From NCBI GenBank assembly GCA_903887775.1, contig CAISRB010000005.1:144773-208772 (forward strand): DNA of 64,000 nt, written 5' to 3'. The DNA comes from an uncultured Bacteroidales bacterium. Lineage in GTDB: Bacteria; Bacteroidota; Bacteroidia; Bacteroidales; FEN-979. Below, piece by piece: positions 63,868-64,000 of this stretch (its first letter is position 1; each line of letters opens with the position of its first letter). The translations under genes were made by a program, and so were the position numbers. Below the pieces are notes generated by a model. That model ran no database searches. It had not been told where the DNA came from and saw nothing but the letters and a program-made list of their open reading frames with translations.

Positions 63868-64000
63868 TTAATTAATGAGTATCTCCCCTTTGTATACAAA
63901 TACAGCCGGCCCTTCAAGATAAACTTCTGTAAATTCCTGCCCTGACCGGCGAAAATGAACTTTAAACTCTCCTCCTGTGGTATTTACGGAATAACAACCT
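63868..64000 (-). CDS. dapF: Diaminopimelate epimerase DapF, C-terminal fragment
   Basis: An open frame enters from the right edge and ends at TAA 63870-63868 with 43 visible residues. The sequence VNTTGGEFKVHFRR, then YLEGPAVFVYKGEI, is the standard C-terminus of DapF, which converts LL- to meso-diaminopimelate for cell wall and lysine. It is the first gene of a dapF - GNAT - mltG group. The active-site part lies outside the window. Confidence 0.75.
   Translation of the reverse strand, partial: GCYSVNTTGGEFKVHFRRSGQEFTEVYLEGPAVFVYKGEILIN

Overview
The window reads as chromosomal DNA from a Bacteroidota bacterium, probably class Bacteroidia. The evidence is: start sites preceded by TAnnTTTG-type -7 boxes and few Shine-Dalgarno sequences; secreted proteins with type IX secretion (Por) C-terminal sorting domains; families largely confined to the phylum (DUF4293, CCC-motif membrane protein, DUF2279); and a Rho factor with a long disordered insertion. 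It is gene-dense, with no gap over 300 bases, and I see no rRNA, tRNA, CRISPR array, prophage or insertion sequence. Genus cannot be read from the sequence. Most of it is housekeeping and envelope biology, with accessory pieces between.

Layout. 1-10.2 kb: a protein tail, a DUF1016 PD-(D/E)XK nuclease gene containing a 27-bp perfect palindrome, a secreted SBBP-repeat protein, a secreted calpain-like protease, an S9A prolyl oligopeptidase, an aldo/keto reductase plus Fe-alcohol dehydrogenase pair, and a thioredoxin-like protein lacking its second active-site Cys. 10.2-17.4 kb: ornithine carbamoyltransferase, a TlpA protein, a membrane protein with a Cys/Met-rich 12-residue tandem repeat and a PepSY-like tail, a coupled methyltransferase and NAD(P)-binding protein, and a large YCF48-type T9SS cargo. 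17.4-26.8 kb: ftsE, a polytopic glycosyltransferase-like protein, rlmB, rmuC, a phosphodiesterase, DUF4293, rho and mpl.

26.9-30.6 kb is the most interesting stretch: cysH (APS reductase type), an ODP-type diiron metallo-beta-lactamase-fold protein and a soluble hybrid histidine kinase with one degenerate and one intact receiver lie in one tight tandem group. This looks like a cytosolic redox, oxygen or NO sensing pathway linked to sulfur assimilation. 30.6-43.6 kb: DUF1573 protein, aminotransferase, NamZ-type muramidase, LolC/E-type permease, a DAK2-DegV (FakA-FakB-like) fusion, DUF1295, ADP-forming acyl-CoA synthetase, an unknown membrane protein and a GH3/beta-lactamase fusion. 43.7-49 kb: a split transketolase whose halves are separated by a von Willebrand A-domain protein, then DedA and a Kef-type antiporter. 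49.1-55.9 kb: PnuC-NadR nicotinamide riboside salvage, then a glycan cluster (GT4, formyltransferase/beta-propeller fusion, flippase) and a beta-helix T9SS protein. 56-64 kb: scpB, parE (topoisomerase IV B), a SpoT-type HD hydrolase, nnr, CCC-motif protein, DUF2279, mltG, a GNAT acetyltransferase and the end of dapF.

Peptidoglycan turnover recurs: mpl, namZ, GH3/beta-lactamase, mltG and dapF. Several intergenic spaces hold an unusual class of short degenerate word repeats (TTTACGA, GCGAAAA, GTTATGGC, GTACAT). Three copies of a shared core (CGTTYGGCGAAGCC ... GCGAAT) sit among them. Several genes (LolC/E permease, DAK2-DegV, nadR, GT4) appear to start at TTG.
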